Origin: Candidatus Saccharimonadota bacterium
GTDB taxonomy: Bacteria; Patescibacteriota; Saccharimonadia; Saccharimonadales; UBA10212
NCBI GenBank assembly: GCA_016176605.1
Contig: JACOWW010000002.1
Coordinates: forward strand, 336,968 to 400,967
Length of the DNA stretch: 64,000 bases
Reading direction: 5' to 3'
Under the pieces are notes generated by a model, which was not told the DNA's origin, did not search any database, and saw only the letters and a list, made by a program, of their open reading frames with translations. Below, piece after piece: positions 22,264 to 30,250 of this stretch. Made by a program: the position numbers and the translations under genes. The stretch's first letter is position 1; the number at the start of each line of letters is the position of its first letter.

Positions 22264-22416
22264 TTAGCAGTCTTCAGCGCCGAATGTCGTCCAACAGGTA
22301 TCTGGCTGTTTGTTATTGTTGTTTACCGAATCAATTGCACCCTTGATGAGTATTGCCGCTATGATTACCACCAATATGCCTATTAATAATTGCCTAGCCG
22401 TTACTGGTCTATCCAT
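22264..22416 (-). CDS. Small single-helix membrane protein, 50 aa
   Basis: A 50-residue frame not recognised as any family. Residues about 10-25 (LLIGILVVIIAAILIKG) form one membrane helix; an Asn-rich stretch and a C-terminal segment with two Cys (DTCWTTFGAEDC) follow. The two Cys and the final Cys position suggest an extracytoplasmic disulfide. It starts 15 nt after the stop of the 172-residue gene upstream, so the two are probably one operon. Supported by the clean helix and tight spacing only. Confidence 0.5.
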   Translation of the reverse strand: MDRPVTARQLLIGILVVIIAAILIKGAIDSVNNNNKQPDTCWTTFGAEDC

Positions 22417-22431
22417 TGAGTAGTTTCTCGC

Positions 22432-22950
22432 TCACCCTTTTATTATATGCCAGATAAATACTACTGCGCCCGTAAATAACCCGCCAGCAAGAAATGAGTA
22501 TTTATCAAGTATCACTTGGATAATCCCAAAAGGTGGAAAGCTTATAAAAGTCATGCCCTTTTCAGTAACACGAAGTGTTTTATCTGAGTCTGCAATTAAG
22601 AAGCTAGCCTCAATACACCACGAAGCTATATCATCAGCTCTACGCTCGGACACCCATCTCCTATTTTTTGCATAGTCTTTTAATAGAGGAATTATTTGAG
22701 GGGATAGTCTTCCTATTTCACCTTTGGGGTGTTCTTTACCAGATTTTTCAAAGATTTTCTCGGCCTTACGAGTGTCTTTAAAAACATACCTAGTGAACCT
22801 GTACATGCTAATGATGTAGGTCATACGCTGAATTATACCCCCAACAAGGGGAAGTCTACTTGCTGTCATGGGATAGTCTCGCTCGACTTTCTCATATTCA
22901 GTAGCTGTTAAGCGAGCCCCAATCCTTTTAGAACATCTAACGAACGGCAA
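22432..22950 (-). CDS. Hypothetical protein with a C-terminal membrane helix
   Basis: Up to 172 residues; the true start may be the internal ATG (MTASRLPLVGG) at 22866. The middle is charged and helical (FKDTRKAEKIFEKSGKEHPKGE), followed by a segment that could be a winged helix (WVSERRADDIASWCIEASFLIADSDKTLRVTEKGMTFI). The end is a membrane helix (SFLAGGLFTGAVVFIWHIIKG). No family recognised. AT-rich compared with its neighbours. Downstream is the 50-residue membrane peptide. Confidence 0.6.
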   Translation of the reverse strand: MPFVRCSKRIGARLTATEYEKVERDYPMTASRLPLVGGIIQRMTYIISMYRFTRYVFKDTRKAEKIFEKSGKEHPKGEIGRLSPQIIPLLKDYAKNRRWVSERRADDIASWCIEASFLIADSDKTLRVTEKGMTFISFPPFGIIQVILDKYSFLAGGLFTGAVVFIWHIIKG

Positions 22951-23079
22951 CTGGTAATAGAGCGAACATATTGCCGTAAGCAGTCTTGGTCTGCTAAGTG
23001 CAGCCCGAGTATATTATCGCTTATTGGCGAAATGTACCCGGCGCGAAGCGGGCTGCTCTAGGCAATGTGTGAGCGTATC
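22951..23079. other. Intergenic region with several hairpins
   Basis: GCAGCCCG (about 23000) pairs with CGGGCTGC (about 23048) around inner hairpins (CGC-TTATTG-GCG). CGGCAAC pairs with ATTGCCG, and GCAG-TCTTGGT-CTGC is a short hairpin. It lies between two genes transcribed to the left. Possible RNA or repeat; no known family. Confidence 0.3.
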
Positions 23080-24909
23080 TTACCAACCGCCGCCCCCGCC
23101 GCCTCCGCCACCACCGCCAGCCCCGCCCGAAAACCCGCTACCGCTCGAACTCGATGGTGCAGTGAACACCTGGCCGCTAGACTTGCTAAAGTCGCCCAGC
23201 GAGCTGCTAAGGTAGCCGATATTAAATCCTGTCCAATTGCCGTGGTACCAATCCGGCGGTTGAGTATACAAATCTTTGAACTGCTTAGCCCAATCTTTTT
23301 CCAGTCCAAATAGCATGGCATAAGGCAGAAGTTTTTCGAACAACTTTACTTTCGCCGTGGCGGTTTTGGGGTTGAACGCGTCTTGCTCGGCTATTTTTTC
23401 CGCTCCCTCCGGGCTTTGCAAATACTTCAAACGGTCGGCTTCGGCCATTTTGATATAGTCTTTAAGCCCGAGCAAAGTATCATTGGTCTGTACACCAATT
23501 AGCGTCCGGGCCGGCATAATAAAAGCGAAGGCAAACATCAGCAGCGAAGCGAAAATTAATCCCCCGCCAAGACCGATTAGCGCAAAAGAGGCCAACACAG
23601 CACCAAGGAAGACTGTGCCGATGCCGACCAAAAGCGGCGCGACAGCCCAAAGCATATAGCCGGCCTTGACTTTTTTGGGATCTTTTATGAAGTAGCCCTG
23701 CGCGGCCAACCTGGCCGATAACTTATCTTCAATCGCCTTCATTCCCGTGTAAATATCATTAGTCGCCCGCTTAAAATCAGACAGCTTGACTCTTTTGTTA
23801 AGCGGCAAATCATCGCCAAATACCAGCTTGAGGCCGTCGGCCACTTCCTGGCTGATTTCTTCGGGTTTTTTAATCAGCTCAAGTTCATAGTCTTTAGAAC
23901 CGAACAAGCCCTTTTTTGGTATTTCATACACATTTACATAACGGGCGATCGCCATTTCTATCAGCATAGCGCTGAAGGCTTGACTGCTTAGCGTCTGACT
24001 CAATATAAAATCGGACGCCAGGACCTCAAAATCTTTGGGCGGTTCGTATTCGGGCACTATGATACCCCGGCCTTTGGGGTCATCGCCAAAACTCCGCCAG
24101 CGCCGCAACATCAGGCCGAAAGTCAGAAGTGGCGGTATGGCAACACCAGCGGCCGCCCCAGCAATTTGCAGTTTTTGCATCAACTGCTCACGGGCAATTT
24201 CCGGTCCGGGCACAAATGTGCCTTTATTAAAAGCTAAAACCAGCGTTTGGGTCTGGTAAGGCGGTAGGGCCGAGGCAGCCGAAGTCACCACTACCTCATC
24301 ATTTTTTTGCACACGGTCGATTTCGCACCTTATAGTGCTGCTGCCGTAAACACCGGCATAACAAGCTTGTCTATCCTGCAGACCGTCCTTCAAATCATTA
24401 GGAATGTGGATGCGGGCAGTAACCGCAGCGAAAACCTGCGGCCACTGGTCGCCGTTTATGTCCCAATAGAACTCATCTTGGGCGGGTTGATAATTGATGA
24501 CGTTGCGCATTTCATATTTGATTTTGTATGTTCTTACTCCGTGCACATATTTATCAGCATCGCCGATTTTCAGGACCCTATTATCATTTTGGCGGCTGGC
24601 AGAGTATTTGTATGGTTGCCCATTTTCATCTGTTATGGCAAGAACCTTTAGGCTTAACGTATGGTTTTGATAACGCTCGGGGATGGCCCGCAGTATGCCG
24701 TGGTTTTGGTCAAAGTCCGGGAAACGGGCAACCAGTGTTTCCTCGACGCGCATAAGCGGCGTTTTTTGACTGTCGCGACTCAAATAATAGTCAGCGTCAA
24801 AACTATCAAAAGAAAAATTTTGGGTGTCCAGCGCCGAAATTTTGGCCGGTTGTACGAAAGTCCCGGCAGCGAATAGAACAATTAGCAGGCGCGCCCAAGT
24901 TTTAATCAT
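23080..24909 (-). CDS. DUF2207 membrane protein with Gly-rich C-terminus
   Basis: 609 residues: a signal-type helix (about 5-25), a large extracytoplasmic DUF2207 domain (about 30-235), a membrane helix (about 248-268), a cytoplasmic part, two further helices (about 415-470) and a Ser/Gly tail ending in about eleven Gly and a Trp. This order is the usual DUF2207 layout. The family has no proven role; it is frequent in CPR and Firmicutes envelopes. The poly-Gly tail is encoded by a run of GCC/GCCACC-type triplets and is prone to slippage. Confidence 0.88.
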   Translation of the reverse strand: MIKTWARLLIVLFAAGTFVQPAKISALDTQNFSFDSFDADYYLSRDSQKTPLMRVEETLVARFPDFDQNHGILRAIPERYQNHTLSLKVLAITDENGQPYKYSASRQNDNRVLKIGDADKYVHGVRTYKIKYEMRNVINYQPAQDEFYWDINGDQWPQVFAAVTARIHIPNDLKDGLQDRQACYAGVYGSSTIRCEIDRVQKNDEVVVTSAASALPPYQTQTLVLAFNKGTFVPGPEIAREQLMQKLQIAGAAAGVAIPPLLTFGLMLRRWRSFGDDPKGRGIIVPEYEPPKDFEVLASDFILSQTLSSQAFSAMLIEMAIARYVNVYEIPKKGLFGSKDYELELIKKPEEISQEVADGLKLVFGDDLPLNKRVKLSDFKRATNDIYTGMKAIEDKLSARLAAQGYFIKDPKKVKAGYMLWAVAPLLVGIGTVFLGAVLASFALIGLGGGLIFASLLMFAFAFIMPARTLIGVQTNDTLLGLKDYIKMAEADRLKYLQSPEGAEKIAEQDAFNPKTATAKVKLFEKLLPYAMLFGLEKDWAKQFKDLYTQPPDWYHGNWTGFNIGYLSSSLGDFSKSSGQVFTAPSSSSGSGFSGGAGGGGGGGGGGGW

Positions 24910-24945
24910 ATTTAAATTGTACGCTTTTTATAAGCAGTTTTTCAG

Positions 24946-25221
24946 CTAGAAACTGGCCAAGTCTTTATCCAGCTGGGCAGTATCACTAACAGTGTCTATT
25001 TGGGTCTGGTCAAGAGTTTGGGCGGCTTTGTCTAAGTCGCCAACGCTAGTTATATCGGGCGCCAAAGGCACGACCTTAACCGTTTGGGCGGCAGGGGCTG
25101 AGGAACTATCCTTTTGGTTTAGACGATAAATATTCCAACCAGCTAAAGCAACTATCGCGACCACGCCTACGATCACTATTGCTTCGAAAAGCGCGAATCC
25201 TCTTTGGCCTACCCGTTTCAT
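24946..25221 (-). CDS. Type IV pilin-like (pseudopilin) protein
   Basis: Start taken at ATG 25221 (MKRVGQRGFALFEAIVIVG), 91 residues; the upstream extension to 25305 overlaps the previous gene. KRVGQRG / FALFEA is a class III prepilin cleavage site with Glu at +5, followed by a hydrophobic helix (IVIVGVVAIVALAGW). The remaining 60 residues are short and acidic. A GGAGAGG Shine-Dalgarno lies in the end of the upstream gene, 1 nt away. It may be a minor pilin of a DNA-uptake or adhesion pilus; no assembly genes are in the window. Confidence 0.75.
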   Translation of the reverse strand: MKRVGQRGFALFEAIVIVGVVAIVALAGWNIYRLNQKDSSSAPAAQTVKVVPLAPDITSVGDLDKAAQTLDQTQIDTVSDTAQLDKDLASF

Positions 25222-25222
25222 T

Positions 25223-25915
25223 TTAATCCTCTCCCTCCGTGCTTTGGACGGATTTAACCCCGACAATGAGGTTCTTAACAGCTGTTTTGAATTCTTTAAG
25301 GGCACTGTTCATAGCCTTAACATCGGTTTTAAACTCGCTGGCTGCGCCTTTTGGGTCATCGCCCTCGCAGTCAAATGTCACACTGCTGGATATAACCGCG
25401 TCAACGACTGCTTGGGCCGTAGCTTTTTTGGCGTCAACAGCCGCAACTAATTCGTCGTAATTAGACAGTACTTTGCCCTTTGATAGATAGAACGTTTTGG
25501 TCCTGTCAGCGATTGTGCTGAAAAGGTCTATTTTTTTCTGCCCGCGCTCCGCGATGGCATCCATGTGATTGTTTATCTTGTCCTCATGTTCTTGGCATAT
25601 TCTGAGTTTGTTTTCTTCCAGCCTATCTTTAGCTACTTCTAAATTATTTTTGGCGGCTTCGCGTTTGGCTTCAAATTCTTGTTTGGCGGCTTCGCGTTTG
25701 GCTTCAAATTCTTGTTTGGCGGCTTCGCGTTTTTTTTCAAATTCTTGTTTGGCGGCTTCAAGTTTAGCTTCAGCTGCCTTTTTAGCGGTTTCGCTCTGTT
25801 GATTATCGTCACTGCTACCCGATTCGGCCAAAGCCGGCACCGCTGCAAGCGCCAAAGATCCGAAAAGTATTAACAAAATACTTTTTACTGTTAATGCCTT
25901 CTTTATTTTGCGCAT
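25223..25915 (-). CDS. Secreted coiled-coil protein with 11-residue repeats
   Basis: 230 residues with a cleavable signal peptide (about 1-30, AVPALAES). Residues about 45-92 hold four copies of an 11-residue unit close to EFEAKREAAKQ, encoded by a 33-bp tandem repeat (25640-25760), giving a long charged helix. The rest is helical with two Cys (RICQEH, FDCEGD). Precedes the pseudopilin gene in one operon. No family recognised; a spacer or surface stalk is plausible. Copy number of the repeat may vary between strains. Confidence 0.8.
   Translation of the reverse strand: MRKIKKALTVKSILLILFGSLALAAVPALAESGSSDDNQQSETAKKAAEAKLEAAKQEFEKKREAAKQEFEAKREAAKQEFEAKREAAKNNLEVAKDRLEENKLRICQEHEDKINNHMDAIAERGQKKIDLFSTIADRTKTFYLSKGKVLSNYDELVAAVDAKKATAQAVVDAVISSSVTFDCEGDDPKGAASEFKTDVKAMNSALKEFKTAVKNLIVGVKSVQSTEGED
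25640..25765. repeat. 33-bp coding tandem repeat
   Basis: Units of GGCGGCTTCGCGTTTGGCTT followed by CAAATTCTTGTTT, about 3.5 copies, encoding EFEAKREAAKQ. Confidence 0.85.
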
Positions 25916-25969
25916 AATAACTTATTGACAATTTTATGCTTAAGCTTATAAATAGTCAACCGGCTGGTA

Positions 25970-27091
25970 TCAAGCAGAAACTACTTGTTCCCATGGCAAG
26001 CCTGGCTTGCCAAAGTGTCCGTACGCGGCGGTTTGCGAGTAAATTGGGCGGCGCAGATCTAGCCTTTCGATAATTCCTCTGACCGAGGTGTCTATTAGCT
26101 TGTCCTTAAAGTCTTTTAGTTCCCTCTCGCTGACTTTGGCTGTGTCAAAAGTATCAATCGTCTGCATTAGCGGCTCGGGTTTGCCGATAACATATGCCAG
26201 CCCGACCTCGCATTTGGTCGCCAAGCCGGCGGCAACGATGTTTTTGGCGATGAAGCGGGCAGCGTAGGCGCCGCTGCGGTCTACCTTACTGGGGTCCTTA
26301 CCAGAAAAACAGCCGCCGCCAACACGGGCATAGCCGCCGTAAGTATCAATGACAATCTTGCGACCGGTTAGCCCGGCGTCACTTTCGGGGCCAGGTATGT
26401 GCCACAAGCCGGTACCATTGACCGTGATATCTTGGTCGCCGGGCAGTTTAAACTTATAATTTTCCAGTACTGGAGCAAAGATTAGTTTAATGACGTCCTG
26501 CCTGACTTGTTTCGGATCGGTTTGTTCATCGTGGGCGACGGCAGCGACCAATTTTTCGATCGCCGCTGGCTTGTCATTCTGATAACGGACTGTCACTTGG
26601 GTCTTGCCGTCCGGACGGAGCCATTTTATCTCCTTTTTTTCGCGGGCTTCGTCTATGCGGCGGGCAAGGGCGTGAGCCAGTATGATAGGCAGCGGCATTA
26701 ACTCTGGTGTTTCGTTACAAGCAAAGCCGAACATCATTCCTTGGTCGCCAGCGCCATCATGGTTTACGCCCATAGCGATTTCTGGCGACTGCTCATGGAT
26801 ATCATTGTTAAACGACGACTCTTGGCTGAAGCCCCAGGCTGGTACGCTGTAGCCAAGGTCTTTGACTTTTTGCCTGGCAATAGCTTCATAGTCGAGTTTG
26901 GCCTTTGTCTTGATTTCTCCGAATAGCGCTATTTGATTAGCGCCAGCAACGGTTTCTATGCCCGTCCGGCTAGATGGGTCTTGGGACAGCGCCGCATCGA
27001 CAATGGCGTCGCTGATGGCGTCGCAAATTTTATCGGGATGGCCGGCGCACACCGACTCGCTGGTAAAAAGCCTGGTTTTGGGCACGCTCAT
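25970..27091 (-). CDS. metK: S-adenosylmethionine synthetase
   Basis: 373 residues, makes S-adenosylmethionine from methionine and ATP. Motifs: ESVCAGHPDKICDAISDAI (ATP/Met), GAGDQGMMFGFA, the phosphate loop GGGCFSGKDPSKVDRSGAYAAR and the C-terminal DLRRPIYSQTAAYGHFG. All three domains are present and the length is normal. Preceded by a long imperfect hairpin (27120-27205). Confidence 0.97.
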   Translation of the reverse strand: MSVPKTRLFTSESVCAGHPDKICDAISDAIVDAALSQDPSSRTGIETVAGANQIALFGEIKTKAKLDYEAIARQKVKDLGYSVPAWGFSQESSFNNDIHEQSPEIAMGVNHDGAGDQGMMFGFACNETPELMPLPIILAHALARRIDEAREKKEIKWLRPDGKTQVTVRYQNDKPAAIEKLVAAVAHDEQTDPKQVRQDVIKLIFAPVLENYKFKLPGDQDITVNGTGLWHIPGPESDAGLTGRKIVIDTYGGYARVGGGCFSGKDPSKVDRSGAYAARFIAKNIVAAGLATKCEVGLAYVIGKPEPLMQTIDTFDTAKVSERELKDFKDKLIDTSVRGIIERLDLRRPIYSQTAAYGHFGKPGLPWEQVVSA

Positions 27092-27119
27092 ACTCTATTC
27101 AAAAAAATCTTTATTAGCA

Positions 27120-27205
27120 AGTTCGGGCGGCCCCAGAACCAAAAACTTGAAGCTCCATAATCTGGTTGCAGACTACTTCGCTCAGGTTTTGGTACGGGGC
27201 AAGCA
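27120..27205 (-). promoter_or_regulatory. Long hairpin leader of metK
   Basis: On the minus strand CCCC-GTACCAAAAC pairs with GTTTTTGGTTCTGGGG, enclosing GAAG/CTTC and TAGTCTG-CAAC-CAGATTA stems. It fills the 117-bp gap between rarA and metK and is followed by seven T residues before the ATG. It could be an attenuator, a SAM-responsive leader or the rarA terminator. It does not match the SAM riboswitch families I know. Confidence 0.4.
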
Positions 27206-27208
27206 AGG

Positions 27209-28405
27209 TTATTGAAATAGGTTCAGATCCTTAATTTCATCAGGCAAAAATCCCTTACTGTGTTTGAAGCCAGCCTGCCATTGGTAACTTTTCCCGTAAC
27301 CAAGGTCATTCATCAGCTTTGTCGGTGCGTTGCGCAGGTGCAGCGGCACCGGCAGGTCCGGGTGTTCGCGGGCAGCCAACAGTGCTCTTTTCATAACGTC
27401 CGTTACTTCCCTCGACTTAGGCGCCTTGGACATTATCGTAGCACAGTGGAACAGGTTAAATTGACACTCCGGCATACCAATGCGCTCTACTGCTTGGAAT
27501 GTTGATACAGCTAAATTCAATGCCGCCGGTGCGGCCATACCGATGTCTTCACTGGCAAAAATTACCATTCGGCGCGCGATAAATTTTGGATCCTCGCCGG
27601 CTTGAAGCATCCGCGCCATATAATAAAGCGCAGCTGTGGCGTGACCGGCGCGCATGGACTTTATGAAGGCGCTGATAATGTTGTAGTGGTTCTCACCAAG
27701 TTTATCGTAGCCAGGAATTTTAGCTTGCGCCGCAGTTTCAACTACTTGTCGTGTAATTTTGCCTTTGCTCAACTGCTCCGCCATTTCCAGAGTATTTAGG
27801 GCAATCCGTGCGTCGCCGCCGGACAGTTCGGCAATCTGTTCGATGGATTCTTTGGGTAAGCGCTTAGCTGTTAATTTCTCGGCCCTAGCCACTCGCTTGA
27901 TGATTTCGATAATTTCATCCTTGGATAACGGGTCTAGCACAATCACCCGACTACGGCTTAATAGCGGATTGATAACTTCAAAAGAAGGATTTTCGGTTGT
28001 GGCGCCGATAAGAGTCACCAGGCCGGATTCAACGTGCGGCAGAAAGGCATCTTGCTGGGCTTTGTTGAATCTGTGAATTTCGTCGACGAACAACACTGTT
28101 GCTTGTGAGCCACGGGTAGTATCTCCTTGCTGGTTTCTTCTAGCCCGCTCGACCACTTCAGTAACGTCGGCTTTGCCGGCCATAACAGCCGACATTTCCA
28201 CAAAATCGGCTTTCATTTCATTGGCTATAATTCGGGCCAAAGTAGTCTTGCCGCTGCCTGGAGGTCCCCAAAAAATCAGCGAAAAAGGCTTGCCAGTTTT
28301 TACTAACCTCTGCAACAGCTTACCTTTACCTAGCACATGGGCCTGGCCTACTACCTCACTTAAGCTTTGCGGCCGCATTCTGTCGGCCAACGGCGCCGTC
28401 TCCAT
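27209..28405 (-). CDS. rarA: Replication-associated AAA ATPase RarA (MgsA)
   Basis: 398 residues. AAA core: Walker A FWGPPGSGKTTLARI, Walker B VLFVDEIHRFNKAQQD, sensor 1 IGATTENPSFEV and Arg finger region SRSRVIVL. The C-terminal MgsA/RarA tetramerisation domain (YNIISAFIKSMRAGHATAALYYMARML ... RRMVIFASEDIG) is complete. It acts at stalled replication forks. Upstream of metK on the same strand. Confidence 0.95.
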   Translation of the reverse strand: METAPLADRMRPQSLSEVVGQAHVLGKGKLLQRLVKTGKPFSLIFWGPPGSGKTTLARIIANEMKADFVEMSAVMAGKADVTEVVERARRNQQGDTTRGSQATVLFVDEIHRFNKAQQDAFLPHVESGLVTLIGATTENPSFEVINPLLSRSRVIVLDPLSKDEIIEIIKRVARAEKLTAKRLPKESIEQIAELSGGDARIALNTLEMAEQLSKGKITRQVVETAAQAKIPGYDKLGENHYNIISAFIKSMRAGHATAALYYMARMLQAGEDPKFIARRMVIFASEDIGMAAPAALNLAVSTFQAVERIGMPECQFNLFHCATIMSKAPKSREVTDVMKRALLAAREHPDLPVPLHLRNAPTKLMNDLGYGKSYQWQAGFKHSKGFLPDEIKDLNLFQ

Positions 28406-28465
28406 ATTTACATTATACCCCTGTTAGTCACTGTAGCCTCCGCCTGGGCCTTTTTATGCTCCTAA

Positions 28466-28487
28466 AATACTTAACAAGTCAAGTATT
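28466..28487. repeat. AATACTT-type palindrome (family member 2)
   Basis: AATACTTAAC-AA-GTCAAGTATT, 10-bp arms with one wobble. Followed by a second inverted repeat (ATTACT with AGTAAT). Lies between the ABC permease stop and the rarA start. Confidence 0.5.
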
Positions 28488-28529
28488 ACTAAATTACCCG
28501 ATCGAGTAACTTAGTAATAGCTCTTTCTC

Positions 28530-29276
28530 CTATACTTGTATTCTGTTGAAGCGGTTGACGGCAAAGAATACACAGATGACTAACACCGCCGCAATGACAA
28601 TTAAATCGGTCGGCAGACTAAAGTGCCCTCCCCCAATCATGGTGTGCCGCAATGCATCAACACCATAACTTAGAGGGTTTATAGAAGCTAAAATCCTCAA
28701 CACGTCCGGCACGTTGGTTAGAGGATAGAGTGCGCTGGAAAGAAAGAATAGTGGAAAAATCAAGAAATTGTTGATGGCCTGGAAGCCCTGGAAATCTTCG
28801 ACCATGCTGGCCAGCCCCGCGCCAAAGCTGGCTAAAGTTAAAGCCAGGGCCATAACGATCAGCAGCGCCAGAGGCAGCAGCACCCAGTTCTGGGGCCGGA
28901 AACCAAAAGCGACGGCCACGATAAAAACCACAAGAGCTTGAATTATTGAAATAGTTGTCCCGCCCAAAGCGTTTCCCAGCAAAACTTTCACTCTTGGGAC
29001 GGGTGCGACCAGCATTTCTTTCAAAAACCCAAAACGCTTATCGAAAAGAATCTGAATACCCCAAAAAACGCCGGAAAATAGTAGAGTCTGCAAAATAATG
29101 CCAGGCACCAAAAACTGCAAATAATCCCCTTGCCCGGCCCGCTCAAAAACGGCACCAAGCCCATAACCGAGCGCCAGTAGGAACAAAATAGGCTGACCAA
29201 TGCTGCCGAAAATGCGGGAACGGGTGCGTAAATACCGCTTCATCTGCCGCCACCAAAGGATGTAAATAGCGTTCAT
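28530..29276 (-). CDS. ABC-2 type permease
   Basis: 248 residues, about six helices, with the ABC-2 signature ending (NPLSYGVDALRHTMIGG). The N-terminus (WRQMKRYLRTRSRIFGSIGQPILFLLALGYGLG) is typical of DrrB-like daunorubicin/lipid-type exporters. It overlaps the ATPase gene by 4 bp (ATGA), so both make one transporter. Substrate unknown; lipid or drug export is the usual role. Confidence 0.92.
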   Translation of the reverse strand: MNAIYILWWRQMKRYLRTRSRIFGSIGQPILFLLALGYGLGAVFERAGQGDYLQFLVPGIILQTLLFSGVFWGIQILFDKRFGFLKEMLVAPVPRVKVLLGNALGGTTISIIQALVVFIVAVAFGFRPQNWVLLPLALLIVMALALTLASFGAGLASMVEDFQGFQAINNFLIFPLFFLSSALYPLTNVPDVLRILASINPLSYGVDALRHTMIGGGHFSLPTDLIVIAAVLVICVFFAVNRFNRIQV

Positions 29277-30082
29277 CGTAGTCTTCGGTTTAACAGGGCG
29301 CCGCGGACATTCAGGCCGCTAAAATCTTCGCTTACCTCATCTCGGATACCTTCGCCTGTCAGCTTCAAATAGGCCTGTTCGAGAGTTTTGGTTTTGGTCT
29401 TTTCGGTCAATTGCTTGGTCGTGCCTTCGGCGACAATCTTACCGTGATCGATAATGGCGATACGTTCCGCTATCTGCTCGGCTTCGTCTAAGTAATGGGT
29501 AGTAAAGAAAATGGTCATTCCTTCATTTTTGCTGAGTTTTCTAACATAGTCCCACAGCACATTACGAGTTTGGGTGTCGAGCCCAAGCGTTGGCTCATCC
29601 AGGAATAAAATCTTAGGATGATGCAGTAAACCGCGGGCGATTTCCAGCCGCCGGCGCATGCCACCTGAAAAAGTACGCACCAGCGAATCGCGGCGTTCCC
29701 AAAGATCAACTAATTTCATTAGATCTTCAATTCGTTTTTTATGCCCCGCTTTAGGCACGCCGTATAAAACGCAGTGAAATAACATATTTTCATAGGCCGT
29801 CAGTTCTTCTTCTAATGCTGGATCTTGAAAGACAATACCGAATGATTTGCGGGCACTGGCTTGGTCTTTTGTTACGTCGTGGCCATTAAGTAATAGCTGG
29901 CCGCTGGTCGGCCGCAGCATGGTGGTCAACATTTTGATGGTGGTGCTTTTGCCAGCGCCATTGGGACCAAGAAATGCAAAAATTTCACCCGGCATAACCC
30001 CAAAATTGACATGGTCAACCGCTTTGATATCTCCGAACGTCTTAACCACATCCCGCGCCTCAACCGCATACTTTGAACTCAT
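29273..30082 (-). CDS. ABC transporter ATP-binding protein (DrrA-like)
   Basis: 269 residues from ATG 30082 (MSSKYAVEARDVVKTFGD); an upstream in-frame ATG at 30118 is less likely. Walker A GPNGAGKSTTIKML, Q-loop VFQDPALEEELTAYENM, signature TFSGGMRRRLEIARGLLHHP, Walker B ILFLDEPTLGLD and H-loop FFTTHYLDEAEQ. The C-terminal tail matches DrrA-type importers/exporters. Upstream of and overlapping the permease. Confidence 0.94.
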   Translation of the reverse strand: MSSKYAVEARDVVKTFGDIKAVDHVNFGVMPGEIFAFLGPNGAGKSTTIKMLTTMLRPTSGQLLLNGHDVTKDQASARKSFGIVFQDPALEEELTAYENMLFHCVLYGVPKAGHKKRIEDLMKLVDLWERRDSLVRTFSGGMRRRLEIARGLLHHPKILFLDEPTLGLDTQTRNVLWDYVRKLSKNEGMTIFFTTHYLDEAEQIAERIAIIDHGKIVAEGTTKQLTEKTKTKTLEQAYLKLTGEGIRDEVSEDFSGLNVRGALLNRRLR

Positions 30083-30112
30083 ACGAATATTTATTATACA
30101 AGACCGTAGTCC

Positions 30113-30250
30113 ATTCACCGTTCACCGTTATCCGTGCGTTATCCGTTTACAGTTATCCATGAAGCTCAATGGTTAATGCCTGCCCTCCGTAACCTTGGTG
30201 AAGGAGGGGCTAATGGTAAATGTATGGTAAAGGGTAAATGGCCAATGGTT
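30113..30250. repeat. Low-complexity repeat cluster (inverted relative to 3.65 kb)
   Basis: ACCGTTCACCGTTATCCGTG, CGTTATCCGTTTACAGTTATC and TAATGGTAAATGTATGGTAA blocks match in reverse the repeats at 3640-3760 and 50375-50440. The last bases run into the 3' end of zwf. Confidence 0.75.

Noticed and set aside
22905-22920. Another end of the 15.6/38.5 kb element
   Set aside because: GTTAAGCGAGCCCC matches the start of copy A, but it lies in the coding region of the 172-residue gene and no other part of the element follows.
25640-25765. CRISPR array
   Set aside because: The regular 33-bp repeats have no unique spacers and are in frame, encoding an 11-residue coiled-coil unit.
27120-27205. Known SAM riboswitch before metK
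   Set aside because: No SAM-I, SAM-II or SAM-III-type conserved core could be recognised; only a long nested hairpin is seen.
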